Notes: generated by a model not told the origin, from the sequence alone. A DNA stretch of 64,000 nucleotides from Antarcticimicrobium sp. (GCF_029212575.1 NZ_JARGPK010000008.1:1-64000), one strand, 5' to 3'; counted from the stretch's first letter, positions 46,002-55,034 are shown. Made by a program: numbers and translations.

Positions 46002-46096
46002 TCACCTTCCCTACGCCGGTATGAGCCGGTTCAGGTTCAACGGGTTCGCCTGCGCATCTCAGCCCTGGACAAGAAAGGTCCGGGCACCCCGAGGTA
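46002..46096 (-). ncRNA. TPP (THI-box) riboswitch upstream of thiBPQ
   Basis: On the minus strand it reads GGGGTGCCC, then CTGAGATGCGC, ACCCGTTGAACCTGA and CCGGCTCATACCGGCGTAGGGA, the conserved cores of the thi-box. It ends about 50 bases before the thiB ATG and should shut off thiamine import when thiamine diphosphate is plentiful, most likely by blocking translation. Confidence 0.95.
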
Positions 46097-46194
46097 AGGC
46101 GCAACCTAGTGCGGCCTTCGACAGGCCGCAAGGCAAAACCCCTTGAGCGCCCCGCCCCGCCCGGCTAGACCGCCGGACAAAGGAGTGCCGCCCC

Positions 46195-47310
46195 ATGTCC
46201 ATCAACAGTTTCGGCCATCTCTTCCGCGTCACCACCTGGGGCGAAAGCCACGGGCCCGCGCTGGGTGCCACGGTGGACGGCTGCCCGCCGGGCGTCGCGA
46301 TTGACGAGGGCATGATCCAGCAATGGCTCGATCGGCGCAAACCCGGCACCAGCAAATTCACCACCCAGCGGCGCGAGCCGGACGCGGTAAGAATCCTGTC
46401 CGGCGTATTCGAGGGCCAGACCACCGGCACCCCGGTGCAACTGATGATCGAGAACACCGACCAGCGGTCCAAGGATTACTCCGAGATCAAGGAAAAATTC
46501 CGCCCCGGTCACGCCGATATCACCTATTGGCAGAAATACGGCATCCGCGACTACCGCGGCGGCGGCCGCTCCTCGGCGCGGGAAACCGCCGCGCGGGTCG
46601 CCGCCGGCGGGCTGGCGCGGGCGGCGCTGGCCACGCTGGCGCCGGGGGTGGAGATCACCGGCTACATGACCCGGATCGGCCCGCACGGGATCGACCGTGA
46701 ACGCTTCGATTGGGACCAGATCGGGGAAAACCCGTTCTGGTGCCCCGACGCCCGCGCCGCGGCGGATTGGGCCGACTATATGACCGCCCTGCGTAAATCC
46801 GGCAACTCGGTCGGCGCCGTTGTCGAGGTGGTGGCACGCGGCGTGCCGGCGGGCCTCGGCGCCCCGGTCTACGGCAAGCTCGACACCGATCTGGCCGCCG
46901 CGATGATGTCGATCAACGCGGTCAAGGGCGTCGAGATCGGCGAGGGCATGGGTGCGGCCACGCTCACCGGCGAGGACAACGCCGACGAGATCTTCATGGG
47001 AAATGACGGCAGGCCGGTGTTTTCCTCGAACCACGCCGGCGGCATCCTCGGCGGCATCTCCACCGGGCAGGACGTTGTGGTGCGCTTCGCGGTGAAACCG
47101 ACCTCCTCGATCCTGAAAACCCGCCAGACCATCACCAAATCCGGCGAGGCGGCGGAAATCATCACCAAGGGCCGCCACGATCCCTGTGTCGGCATCCGCG
47201 CGGTGCCGGTGGGCGAGGCGATGATGGCCTGCGTGCTGCTCGATCATATCCTGCTGAACCGCGGCCAGATCGGCGGCGCGGTGGGCGAGACGCGCGGCCA
47301 GATCGGCTGA
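46195..47310 (+). CDS. aroC: Chorismate synthase
   Basis: A 371-residue enzyme for the last step of the shikimate pathway, making chorismate from EPSP with reduced FMN as cofactor. The family signature [18 protein letters not shown] appears at about residues 15-32, [16 protein letters not shown] near 123, and [10 protein letters not shown] later. It is divergent from thiB; its start is about 100 bases beyond the riboswitch. Confidence 0.96.
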   Translation: MSINSFGHLFRVTTWGESHGPALGATVDGCPPGVAIDEGMIQQWLDRRKPGTSKFTTQRREPDAVRILSGVFEGQTTGTPVQLMIENTDQRSKDYSEIKEKFRPGHADITYWQKYGIRDYRGGGRSSARETAARVAAGGLARAALATLAPGVEITGYMTRIGPHGIDRERFDWDQIGENPFWCPDARAAADWADYMTALRKSGNSVGAVVEVVARGVPAGLGAPVYGKLDTDLAAAMMSINAVKGVEIGEGMGAATLTGEDNADEIFMGNDGRPVFSSNHAGGILGGISTGQDVVVRFAVKPTSSILKTRQTITKSGEAAEIITKGRHDPCVGIRAVPVGEAMMACVLLDHILLNRGQIGGAVGETRGQIG

Positions 47311-47320
47311 GCCCGCCCGC

Positions 47321-48265
47321 ATGAACGACATCCTCGGTATCACCTTTCCGATCTACGCCGCCGTCGTGATCGGCTACGCGGTGGTGCGGCTGGGCTGGTT
47401 CAAGCCGCAGGACATGGCGGTGCTGGGGAAATACGTTCTGAACGTGGCGCTGCCGGCGCTGCTGTTCAACGCGGTGGCCGGGCGCGACCTGGGCGAGGTG
47501 CTGCATCCGGGCTACCTGCTGGTGATGGCCACCGGCGGGCTGGCGACCATCGCCGCCGCCTGGCTGTGGTTCAGCGCCACCGCGCCGGACAAGCCGCGCC
47601 GGGCGCTGGCGGTGATGGGGGCCTCTTGCCCCAATTCCGGGTTTGTCGGCTATCCCGTGCTGCTGCTGGTGCTGCCGGATTTGGCCGGGGTGATCCTGGC
47701 GCTGAATTTCCTGGTAGAGAACATCCTGATCATCCCGCTTTGCCTGGTGCTGATGGACCTTGCCGCCGGGCGCGGCGGCGGATCGCCGCTGCGGCTGGTG
47801 GGAAAGGCGCTTTTCGACCTGCTGAAGCGGCCGATGGTGATCGGGCTGTTGCTGGGCCTGGCCGCCTCCGCCTCCGGGCTGACGCTCCCCGCGCCGGTGA
47901 ACCGCATGATGGGAATGCTGGCCGCCTCGGCCGCCGCCCTATCGCTCATCGTGATCGGCGGCTCGCTGGTGGGGCTGCCGATGAAGGGCAACAAATTGCT
48001 GGCCGGCCAGATCGCCGCGGCCAAGCTGCTGCTGCACCCGGCGATGATCACGCTGACCGTGCTGGCGCTGCCGCTGCTCGGGCTCGCCGCGCTGAGCGAG
48101 GAGATGCGGATCGCCGCCGTCCTGTCGGCGGCAATGCCGATGTTCGGCATCTATACCGTGCTGGCGCAGGAACGCGGCTTGGGCGGGGCGGCCTCGATCG
48201 CCATGCTGATGGCCACCTCGGGCGCCTTCGTCACGCTCAGCGCGCTGCTGTTCTGGCTGATCTGA
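47321..48265 (+). CDS. AEC (auxin efflux carrier) family transporter
   Basis: A 314-residue membrane protein with about ten hydrophobic helices. Its N-terminal motif NDILGITFPIYAAVVIGY and NVALPALLFNAV fit the bacterial AEC/malonate-type carrier family. It is followed on the opposite strand by malonyl-CoA synthetase, and AEC carriers are known for malonate (MdcF/MatC-like roles), so malonate is a plausible substrate; this is inference. Confidence 0.82.
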   Translation: MNDILGITFPIYAAVVIGYAVVRLGWFKPQDMAVLGKYVLNVALPALLFNAVAGRDLGEVLHPGYLLVMATGGLATIAAAWLWFSATAPDKPRRALAVMGASCPNSGFVGYPVLLLVLPDLAGVILALNFLVENILIIPLCLVLMDLAAGRGGGSPLRLVGKALFDLLKRPMVIGLLLGLAASASGLTLPAPVNRMMGMLAASAAALSLIVIGGSLVGLPMKGNKLLAGQIAAAKLLLHPAMITLTVLALPLLGLAALSEEMRIAAVLSAAMPMFGIYTVLAQERGLGGAASIAMLMATSGAFVTLSALLFWLI

Positions 48266-48294
48266 GCGGGCCGGATCCCGGCAGAGAAGACGGC

Positions 48295-48330
48295 GGGCGC
48301 CTCCCCTGCTTCTTCTCTTTTCAAATACTC
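48295..48330 (-). repeat. Copy 2 of a GAGAAGAAG-type intergenic repeat
   Basis: In the gap between the AEC gene and matB. Matches 42685-42720 at 29 of 36 positions. Minus-strand sequence contains GAGTATTTG and AAAAGAGAAGAAGC, 29 bases past the matB stop. Confidence 0.65.
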
Positions 48331-48358
48331 ATCGCCCCGCCAGACACCGGAACCGCCG

Positions 48359-49861
48359 TCAGGAAAAAAGCCCGGCATAGGCGTCCCGCAGCGCCTTTTT
48401 CTGCACCTTGCCCATGGTGTTGCGCGGCAGCGCGTCGATCATGACGATCTGTTTCGGCTGCTTGAACCGGGCCAACTGCCCGTCCAGCGCGGCGGCGATG
48501 GCCTCGGGCGTCGTTCCCTCGCCTTCCGGCACCACGACGGCGACCACGCCCTCGCCGAAATCGGGATGCGGCACGCCGATCACCGCGCTTTCCAGCACAC
48601 CGGGCAGGTCGTCGATCAGACCTTCGATCTCTTTGGGGTAGACGTTGAAGCCGCCGGTGATGACCAGGTCCCTTTCGCGGCCGACGATGGTGACATAGCC
48701 GTCCTCGTCGATCATCGCCATGTCGCCGGTGATGAACCAGCCATCCGGGCGCAGTTCCTCGGCGGTCTTCTCGGGCATCTGCCAATAGCCCTGGAACACG
48801 TTGGACCCGCGCACTTCAAGTACGCCGATCCCGCCCGCCGGCACCTCCTGTCCGTCTTGCATCACCCGCGCCTCGACCCCCGGAAGCGGGAAGCCCACGG
48901 TGCCGGCCCGGCGCTCGCCCTCGTAGGGGTTCGAGGTGCTCATGTTGGTCTCGGTCATGCCGTAACGTTCAAGGATCCGGTGGCCGGTGCGCGCCTCCCA
49001 CTGCTCATGGGTTTCGACCAGCAGCGGCGCGGAACCGGAGATGAACAGGCGCATGTTCTCCGCGCGCTCTTTCGTCAGGCGTGGATCGGCGAGCAGGCGG
49101 GTATAGAAGGTCGGCACCCCCATCAGCGCGGTGGCCTGCGGCATCGCGTCGAGGATCGCGTCGGTGTCGAACCCCTGAAGGAAGACCACCCGCGCGCCGG
49201 CCAGCAGCGCCACGTTGGTGGCGACGAAAAGCCCGTGGGTGTGAAAGATCGGCAGCGCGTGGATCAGCACGTCGGCGGGCGTAAACCGCCAGTAGTCGCG
49301 CAGGGTTTCGGAGTTGGCGGCCAGGTTGGCGTGGCTGAGCATCGCGCCCTTGGAGCGGCCCGTGGTGCCGGAAGTGTACAGAATTGCCGCCAGATCGTCC
49401 GCTTTGCGCGGCACTGGATCGAAGCCGCCGCGCCCGACCACCGCGTCGGTCAGGCTGCCCAGCCCCTTGCCGTCGAGCGTCACCACCCGGGCGCCGCCGG
49501 CGACCTCGGCGAGGTCCTCCGCGCGGGCCGGATCGCAGACCACCACGCGTGGGGTCGCGTCGCCGAGAAAATAGGCCACCTCAGGCGTGGTATAGGCGGT
49601 GTTGAGCGGCAGGAAGACGCCCCCCGCCATCACCGTGCCGAGATAGAGCTGGATCGCCTCGATGGTCTTGTCCACCTGCACCGCCACCCGGTCGCCGGGC
49701 TGCACCCCCATGCCCACCAGAGCTGCGGCGTTGCGCTCGGCCCCGGCGAAAAGCTCGCCGAAGGTCATGCTGGCGCGGGCCGGGAAGGTGGCGAAATTGC
49801 GGGTCTCATGCCCCAGGGAGGCCGCGCGAAGGCGGGTGATCAGGTGGTTGTCGTCATACAT
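48359..49861 (-). CDS. matB: Malonyl-CoA synthetase (MatB-type AMP ligase)
   Basis: A 500-residue ANL-family ligase that makes malonyl-CoA from malonate, ATP and CoA. Motifs: YTSGTTGRSKGAM (about residue 161), RYGMTETNMSTSNPYEGERR, which is typical of MatB, and GRERDLVITGGFNVYPKEI. The C-terminal Lys is in NTMGKVQKKAL. Opposite the AEC carrier. Specificity for malonate is inferred from the TSNPYEGERR region. Confidence 0.88.
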   Translation of the reverse strand: MYDDNHLITRLRAASLGHETRNFATFPARASMTFGELFAGAERNAAALVGMGVQPGDRVAVQVDKTIEAIQLYLGTVMAGGVFLPLNTAYTTPEVAYFLGDATPRVVVCDPARAEDLAEVAGGARVVTLDGKGLGSLTDAVVGRGGFDPVPRKADDLAAILYTSGTTGRSKGAMLSHANLAANSETLRDYWRFTPADVLIHALPIFHTHGLFVATNVALLAGARVVFLQGFDTDAILDAMPQATALMGVPTFYTRLLADPRLTKERAENMRLFISGSAPLLVETHEQWEARTGHRILERYGMTETNMSTSNPYEGERRAGTVGFPLPGVEARVMQDGQEVPAGGIGVLEVRGSNVFQGYWQMPEKTAEELRPDGWFITGDMAMIDEDGYVTIVGRERDLVITGGFNVYPKEIEGLIDDLPGVLESAVIGVPHPDFGEGVVAVVVPEGEGTTPEAIAAALDGQLARFKQPKQIVMIDALPRNTMGKVQKKALRDAYAGLFS

Positions 49862-49955
49862 GGCGTGCCTCCGCTTTGGGTCGGCCTATCTGCGCCCTGC
49901 GGGGCGGTGAAATCAACCCGTTGATCTTTTCCGCGCCTCGGCGCAGGGTCCGCGC

Positions 49956-50894
49956 ATGGCGACATCCTTAACATCGCATCGACCCGGCCTTGCGGTTGCG
50001 CTGAAGCTCAGCGCGATCTTTCTGTTCTCGGTCATGGCGGCGCTGGTCAAGGCGACGTCGGAGGATGTGCCGGCGGGCGAGGCGGTGTTCTTTCGCTCGT
50101 TCTTCGCCATCCCGGTGATCCTGGTCTGGATTGCCGCCAAGGGAGAGCTGCGCAGCGGGCTGATCGCGCATCGCCCGATGGGGCATTTCTGGCGCGGGAT
50201 CATCGGCACATCGGCGATGGGGATGACCTTTGCGGGGCTTGGCCTGCTGCCGCTGCCCGAGGTCACGGCCATCGGCTATGCCACGCCGATCTTTACCCTG
50301 ATTCTCGCTGCCGTGATGCTGGGCGAGCGCATTCGAATGGTGCGGATCAGCGCGGTTCTGGTCGGGCTGGTCGGCGTGCTGATCATGGTCTGGCCGCGCC
50401 TTGGCGGCGGGGCCGGGCTGCACGACGCGGCGGCGCTGGGCGCGTTGCTGATCCTGGGATCGACGATGCTGCGGGCGCTGGTGCAGATCCATATCCGCCG
50501 CATGGTCGAGACCGAGCGCACCTCGGCCATCGTGTTCTATTTCTCCGCCACGGCCTCCGTCCTGTCTTTGCTGACCGCCCCTTTCGGCTGGGTTATGCCG
50601 GCAGGCGAGACCGCGTTGCAGCTGGTTCTGGCGGGGATCGTCGGCGGGATGGCGCAGATCCTGCTGACCTCTTCCTACCGCTTCGGCCCCGCATCGATGC
50701 TGGCGCCCTACGATTACGCCTCGATGCTGTTCGCGATTCTGATCGGCTATGCCTGGTTCGGCGAGGTGCCGACGCTGGTGATGCTGTCGGGGGCTGCACT
50801 GGTGATCGCGGGCAATATCCTGGTGATCTGGCGCGAACACCACCTGGGGCTGCTGCGCGCCCGCGCCCGCTCGGTCAGTGACCCAAAGGCGTAG
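49956..50894 (+). CDS. DMT superfamily (EamA) transporter
   Basis: A 312-residue transporter with ten predicted helices in two EamA repeats; the first begins at KLSAIFLFSVMAALVKA, the second at AALGALLILGSTMLRAL. EamA proteins export amino acids and other metabolites; the substrate is not evident. It is followed by cobO. Confidence 0.87.
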   Translation: MATSLTSHRPGLAVALKLSAIFLFSVMAALVKATSEDVPAGEAVFFRSFFAIPVILVWIAAKGELRSGLIAHRPMGHFWRGIIGTSAMGMTFAGLGLLPLPEVTAIGYATPIFTLILAAVMLGERIRMVRISAVLVGLVGVLIMVWPRLGGGAGLHDAAALGALLILGSTMLRALVQIHIRRMVETERTSAIVFYFSATASVLSLLTAPFGWVMPAGETALQLVLAGIVGGMAQILLTSSYRFGPASMLAPYDYASMLFAILIGYAWFGEVPTLVMLSGAALVIAGNILVIWREHHLGLLRARARSVSDPKA

Positions 50895-50951
50895 TCTTTA
50901 CGCCGGGCGCGCCAACCCTATGATCCGCCCGGCATTCACAAGGGACAGGCC

Positions 50952-51545
50952 ATGACCGACACCCACAAAGAGAAAATGAAGCAAGTTCAGGCCAAGCATC
51001 GCGCCAAGGTGGAGGAGGCCAGCGATCCGGGCCGGGGGCTGGTGCTGGTGCATACCGGCAACGGCAAGGGCAAATCCTCCAGCGCCTTCGGCGTGGCGGT
51101 GCGCGCGCTGGGCTGGCGGCAGGCGGTCGGCGTGGTGCAGTTCATCAAGGGCAGCTGGATCACCGGCGAGCGGCAGTTCTTCGACCGGCTGGGCGGGGTC
51201 GTCTGGCACACCATGGGCGAGGGGTTCACCTGGGACACCCAGGACCGCGACCGCGACATCGCCGCCGCCCAGGCCGCCTTTGCCCGCGCGCGCGAGATGA
51301 TGGAGAGCGGCGATTTCGACCTCGTGGTGCTGGACGAGATCAACATCGCCCTGCGCTATGGCTACCTGAGCCCCGAAGAGGTTCTGGACGGGCTGAAGGC
51401 GCGGTCGGGCCGCACCGGCGTGATCCTGACCGGGCGCGACGCGCCGGAGGCGATCTGCGCCTATGCCGACCTGGTCACCGAGATGACCGAGGTGAAGCAC
51501 CCCTACAAGGCCGGGATCAAGGCACAGCGCGGGGTGGATTTCTAA
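50952..51545 (+). CDS. cobO: Cob(I)yrinic acid a,c-diamide adenosyltransferase
   Basis: A 197-residue CobA/CobO/BtuR-type enzyme that adds the 5'-deoxyadenosyl group to corrinoids. P-loop HTGNGKGKSSSAFG at about residues 34-47 and LDEINIALRYGYL near 131 are characteristic. It supplies adenosylcobalamin; queG in this window uses a cobalamin cofactor, though not the adenosyl form. No cobalamin riboswitch fits in the 57-nt gap upstream. Confidence 0.93.
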   Translation: MTDTHKEKMKQVQAKHRAKVEEASDPGRGLVLVHTGNGKGKSSSAFGVAVRALGWRQAVGVVQFIKGSWITGERQFFDRLGGVVWHTMGEGFTWDTQDRDRDIAAAQAAFARAREMMESGDFDLVVLDEINIALRYGYLSPEEVLDGLKARSGRTGVILTGRDAPEAICAYADLVTEMTEVKHPYKAGIKAQRGVDF

Positions 51546-51565
51546 CCGCGCATTCCCGCCGTGAA

Positions 51566-51591
51566 CGCGCCCCGGACAGAGCCGGGGCGCC
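51566..51591. terminator. Bidirectional hairpin between cobO and the aminotransferase
   Basis: GCGCCCCGG (51567-51575) and CCGGGGCGC (51582-51590) form a perfect 9-bp stem with a 6-nt loop, between convergent genes. No long U-tract on either side, so termination may be weak. Confidence 0.65.
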
Positions 51592-51597
51592 TTGCGG

Positions 51598-52995
51598 TCA
51601 GGAGGCCGCTTTCAGCAACCCCTGCTCCTTCAACTGGGCATGGCATTCGTCCAGCGCCGTCCGTGCGCGGTCGATCAGGATGTCGATTTCACCCTTGCTG
51701 ATCACCAGCGGCGGAGAGATCACCATGCGATCACCGACGTGGCGCATGATCAGGTTGTTGGCAAAGCTGCGTTCGCGGCAGATGTATCCGACCGTGCCGG
51801 GATCCGAGGCGAACCTGGCGCGCGTCGCCTTGTCCGGGGTCAGCGCCAGCGAGGCCATCATGCCGACGATCCTGGTCTCTCCCACCAGCGGGTGATCCGC
51901 CAGCGAATGCCATTTCTCGGCCAGGTAGGGCGCGGTTTGCTCGCGCACGCGGTCGACGATCCCTTCTTCCTGCAGAATCCGCAGGTTTTCCAGCGCCACG
52001 GCAGAGGCGACCGGGTGGCCGGAATAGGTATAGCCGTGGTTGAATTCCACGCTGCCCAGCACCGCCGCCACCTCGTCGCTGACCACCGAGGCGCCGATCG
52101 GCTGGTAGCCCGAGCTGAGCCCCTTGGCGATGGTCATGATGTCGGGCCGGATGTTCAGGCTCTGGCATCCGAACCAGTTGCCGGTGCGGCCGAACCCGGT
52201 GATCACCTCGTCGGCGATCAGCAGGATCTCGTACTTGTCGCAGATGCGCTGGATCTCGGGCCAATAGCTGTCGGGTGCCACGATCACACCGCCGGCGCCC
52301 TGCACCGGCTCGGCGATGAAGGCGGCGACGCGGTCCTCGCCCAGCTCCTGAATCGCGGTTTCCAGTTCCTGCGCGCGGGCCAGGCCGAAGGCCTCCGGCG
52401 TCATCTCGCCGCCCTCGGCCCACCAGTCCGGCTGGTTGATGTGGTGAATGTCCGGGATCGGCAGGCCGCCCTGGGCGTGCATCCCCGACATCCCGCCAAG
52501 CGAGGCGCTGCCGATCGACGTACCGTGATAGGCGTTCTTGCGGCTGATGATGATGGTCTTGTCCGGCTTGCCCTTGGCATCCCAATAGGTGCGCACCATG
52601 CGGATGTTGGTGTCGTTCGCCTCGGACCCGCCGGAGGCGAAGAACACATGGTTCAGATCGCCCGGCGCCAGTTCGGCGATCTTGGCGGCCAGCGCGATGG
52701 CGGGCACGTGGGTGGTCTGAAAGAAGGTGTTGTAATAAGGCAGCTCGTGCATCTGCCGCGCCGCGACCTCGGCCAGTTCGTCGCGGCCATAGCCGATGTT
52801 GACGCACCAAAGCCCGGCCATGCCGTCGAGGATCTCGATCCCCTCGCTGTCGGTCAGGTAGACGCCCGTGGCCCGGGTGATCACGCGCGGACCCTTCTTG
52901 GCCAGATCGTCGCCGGTGGTGAAAGGGTGCATGTGATGGGCGCTGTCCAGCGCCTGCAACTCGGCGGTCGGCATGTGATTGGTTATGGCGGGCAT
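51598..52995 (-). CDS. Class III PLP-dependent aminotransferase (probable polyamine/omega-amino acid)
   Basis: A 465-residue fold-type I aminotransferase. The PLP lysine is in IAKGLSSGYQPIG, and LLIADEVITGFGRTG supplies the Asp that contacts the pyridine nitrogen. Relatives use putrescine, beta-alanine or taurine with pyruvate. Its gene follows the GntR regulator on the minus strand, opposite the potFGHI-puuB operon, and a TGATCAAAT site lies 46-54 bases before its ATG, which favours putrescine transamination (SpuC-like). Specificity is inferred. Confidence 0.88.
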   Translation of the reverse strand: MPAITNHMPTAELQALDSAHHMHPFTTGDDLAKKGPRVITRATGVYLTDSEGIEILDGMAGLWCVNIGYGRDELAEVAARQMHELPYYNTFFQTTHVPAIALAAKIAELAPGDLNHVFFASGGSEANDTNIRMVRTYWDAKGKPDKTIIISRKNAYHGTSIGSASLGGMSGMHAQGGLPIPDIHHINQPDWWAEGGEMTPEAFGLARAQELETAIQELGEDRVAAFIAEPVQGAGGVIVAPDSYWPEIQRICDKYEILLIADEVITGFGRTGNWFGCQSLNIRPDIMTIAKGLSSGYQPIGASVVSDEVAAVLGSVEFNHGYTYSGHPVASAVALENLRILQEEGIVDRVREQTAPYLAEKWHSLADHPLVGETRIVGMMASLALTPDKATRARFASDPGTVGYICRERSFANNLIMRHVGDRMVISPPLVISKGEIDILIDRARTALDECHAQLKEQGLLKAAS

Positions 52996-53040
52996 CGAAC
53001 GACTCCTGAACAGGGGATTCCGGTGGTTTCACCCAGAATA

Positions 53041-53049
53041 TGATCAAAT
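53041..53049. promoter_or_regulatory. TGATCAAAT site upstream of the aminotransferase
   Basis: Lies 46-54 bases before the aminotransferase ATG, in the 82-nt gap after gntR. Same word as at 53761 and 53860. Candidate operator of the GntR regulator encoded beside it. Confidence 0.5.
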
Positions 53050-53077
53050 TTTTCAGTGTCAATCGAAGTCACTCGAA

Positions 53078-53773
53078 TCAGGCGTTTGCCGCCTGTTCCG
53101 ACAGCATCGCCTCGACCATCTCCATGCCCTGCACAACGTCCTGCGCCATCGCCTCGCCGGCCGCCCCGGCATCGTTTGCGCGCAACGCCTGCAGCAGTTC
53201 CTTGTGCCGGTCGGGCAGGTTCTGCGTGCCGAACCGGCCGCAGACGACCCGCAACGAGGGGCCAAACCGCAGCCAAAGGCGCTCGACCAGATCCGTCATC
53301 ACCGGCGCGTTCGCATGATCGTAAAGCACCGCGTGAAAGCGGTAATTGTAGCGCAGGTAGCCGGTGACATCCCCCGCCGCGATGGCCGAATCCAGCGCTG
53401 CGTCAATTGCTTCCAGTTCTTCGATCAGGCTGGGCCTGACATGTTTTGCCGCCCGGCGGGCAAGTTCGGATTCGATTGTTTTACGGGCGAAAATCAGCTG
53501 CTCGACATCCGCCGCCGACAACACCGGCACGCTGACGCGCCGATTGCCCTGGAACACCAGCGCCCCGTCCGAGATCAACCGGCGAATCGCCTCGCGGACC
53601 GGGGTCATGCCGGCGCCAAGCGAATCGGTCAGCCCCTGGATGGTCACCGGCTGGCCCGGGGCCATCTCTCCGAACAGGATCTGGGCGCGTAATGTCTGGT
53701 AGACCTGTTCATGAACCGGGGGATCGGCGGGGGATTTCGCGGCTTTGGGCGCCTTTTTTTTGATCAAATCCAA
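53078..53773 (-). CDS. GntR (FCD subfamily) transcriptional regulator
   Basis: A 231-residue regulator. The winged helix-turn-helix covers about residues 20-85 (HEQVYQTLRAQILFGEMAPGQ and MTPVREAIRRLISDGAL), followed by an FCD-type helical effector domain with metal-binding-like His in YRFHAVLYDHAN. The frame has no ATG near the family N-terminus; a TTG at 53773 is the best start, giving MDLIKKKAPKAAK. It is divergent from potF and upstream of the aminotransferase, and probably controls both; polyamine or a derivative as effector is inference. Confidence 0.8.
   Translation of the reverse strand: MDLIKKKAPKAAKSPADPPVHEQVYQTLRAQILFGEMAPGQPVTIQGLTDSLGAGMTPVREAIRRLISDGALVFQGNRRVSVPVLSAADVEQLIFARKTIESELARRAAKHVRPSLIEELEAIDAALDSAIAAGDVTGYLRYNYRFHAVLYDHANAPVMTDLVERLWLRFGPSLRVVCGRFGTQNLPDRHKELLQALRANDAGAAGEAMAQDVVQGMEMVEAMLSEQAANA
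53759..53768. promoter_or_regulatory. TTTGATCAAA palindrome at the start of gntR
   Basis: A perfect 10-bp palindrome at the 5' end of gntR, beside a run of eight A (minus strand). Likely autoregulatory operator; shares its core with 53041-53049 and 53859-53866. Confidence 0.5.
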
Positions 53774-53858
53774 TGGTCTTGTTCCAATTCCGATGACTGC
53801 GCTTGCGCAAAGGGGTTCTGCGTGAAAACATATCCCCTGTTGCCGCAGAAGGCAAAAC

Positions 53859-53866
53859 TTGATCAA
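53859..53866. promoter_or_regulatory. TTGATCAA palindrome upstream of potF
   Basis: Lies about 45 bases before the potF ATG, followed by ATCG as at the gntR copy (AATC). Candidate operator for the divergent pot-puuB operon. Confidence 0.5.
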
Positions 53867-53911
53867 ATCGAGAAATGCGGGGCCAACCCGTTCCTTCACA
53901 GGGAGATAGAT

Positions 53912-54997
53912 ATGACAATCAAATCGCTGAGCCTGACCGCAGTTCTGGCGCTGGGCGCGAGTGCCGTGCAGGCCGAGGAAGTCCGCGTCTACAACTGGTC
54001 GGACTATATCGACGAGGAACTGCTGAGCAAGTTCGAGGACGAAACCGGCATCGACCTGATCTATGACGTGTTCGACAGCAACGAGGTGCTGGAGACCAAG
54101 ATGCTGGCCGGCGGATCGGGCTATGACGTGGTGGTGCCCTCGGGCTCGTTCCTGCAGCGCCAGATCTCGGCGGGGGCGTTCCAGAAGCTGGACATGGCGA
54201 AACTGCCGAACCACAAGAACGTCTGGGATGTGGTTGAAAAGCGCACCGCGCAGTACGATCCCGGCAACGCCTATTCGATCAACTACATGTGGGGCACCAC
54301 CGGCATCGGCGTGAACGTCGGCAAGGTGCAGGAACTTCTGGGCGAGGACGCCCCGATTGACAGCTGGTCGCTGGTGTTCGATCCCGCCAACATGGAAAAA
54401 CTCGGCGGCTGCGGCGTGCATTTCCTCGACGCGCCGGGCGAAATGATCCCGGCGGCGCTGCAATATCTGGGCGAAAATCCCGACAGCCAGGATCCCGATG
54501 TGATCGCCAAGGCCGAAGGCGTCTATATGGCCGTGCGCCCCTATATCCAGAAGTTCCACAGCTCGGAATACATCAACGCGCTGGCCAATGGCGACATCTG
54601 CGTCGCGGTCGGCTGGTCCGGCGATGTGCTGCAGGCGCGCGACCGAGCGGCCGAGGCCGAGAACGGCGTCGAGATCGCCTATCACGCGCCCAAGGAAGGC
54701 GCGCAGATGTGGTTCGACCAGATGGCGATCCCGGTCGATGCGCCGAACCCGGACGGGGCGCACAAGTTCCTGAACTTCATTCTGGATGCGCAGAACATGG
54801 CGGCGGCGTCGAACTATGTCTACTACGCCAACGGCAACCTCGCCTCGCAGGAATTCCTGGTCGAGGACGTGATCGACGATCCGGCGATCTATCCGGATGC
54901 GGCGACGCTGGAAAACCTGTTCACCACCCGGCCCTACCCGGCCAAGGTGCAGCGGGTTGCCACCCGGCTGTGGACCAAGATCAAGTCGGGTATCTGA
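53912..54997 (+). CDS. potF: Polyamine ABC transporter substrate-binding protein (PotF-like)
   Basis: A 361-residue periplasmic binding protein. Signal MTIKSLSLTAVLALGASAVQA; the mature part has the PotD/PotF features EVRVYNWSDYIDEELLSKFE and the ligand-site Trp and Asp residues such as MWGTTGIGVN and VGWSGDVLQA. The ATG at 53912 follows a GGGAG site; a longer frame reads through the promoter. First gene of potFGHI-puuB. The putrescine preference suggested by the PuuB-like neighbour is inferred. Confidence 0.92.
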   Translation: MTIKSLSLTAVLALGASAVQAEEVRVYNWSDYIDEELLSKFEDETGIDLIYDVFDSNEVLETKMLAGGSGYDVVVPSGSFLQRQISAGAFQKLDMAKLPNHKNVWDVVEKRTAQYDPGNAYSINYMWGTTGIGVNVGKVQELLGEDAPIDSWSLVFDPANMEKLGGCGVHFLDAPGEMIPAALQYLGENPDSQDPDVIAKAEGVYMAVRPYIQKFHSSEYINALANGDICVAVGWSGDVLQARDRAAEAENGVEIAYHAPKEGAQMWFDQMAIPVDAPNPDGAHKFLNFILDAQNMAAASNYVYYANGNLASQEFLVEDVIDDPAIYPDAATLENLFTTRPYPAKVQRVATRLWTKIKSGI

Positions 54998-55010
54998 GCC
55001 CCGATTTCGC

Positions 55011-55034
55011 GGGCGGGCCGGTCGCGGCCCGCCC
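55011..55034 (+). other. Intercistronic hairpin between potF and potG
   Basis: GGGCGGGCC (55011-55019) and GGCCCGCCC (55026-55034) form a perfect 9-bp stem with a GGTCGC loop. No U-tract. Placed after a binding-protein gene like the dctP-dctQ hairpin, it probably raises potF mRNA relative to the rest. Confidence 0.7.
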
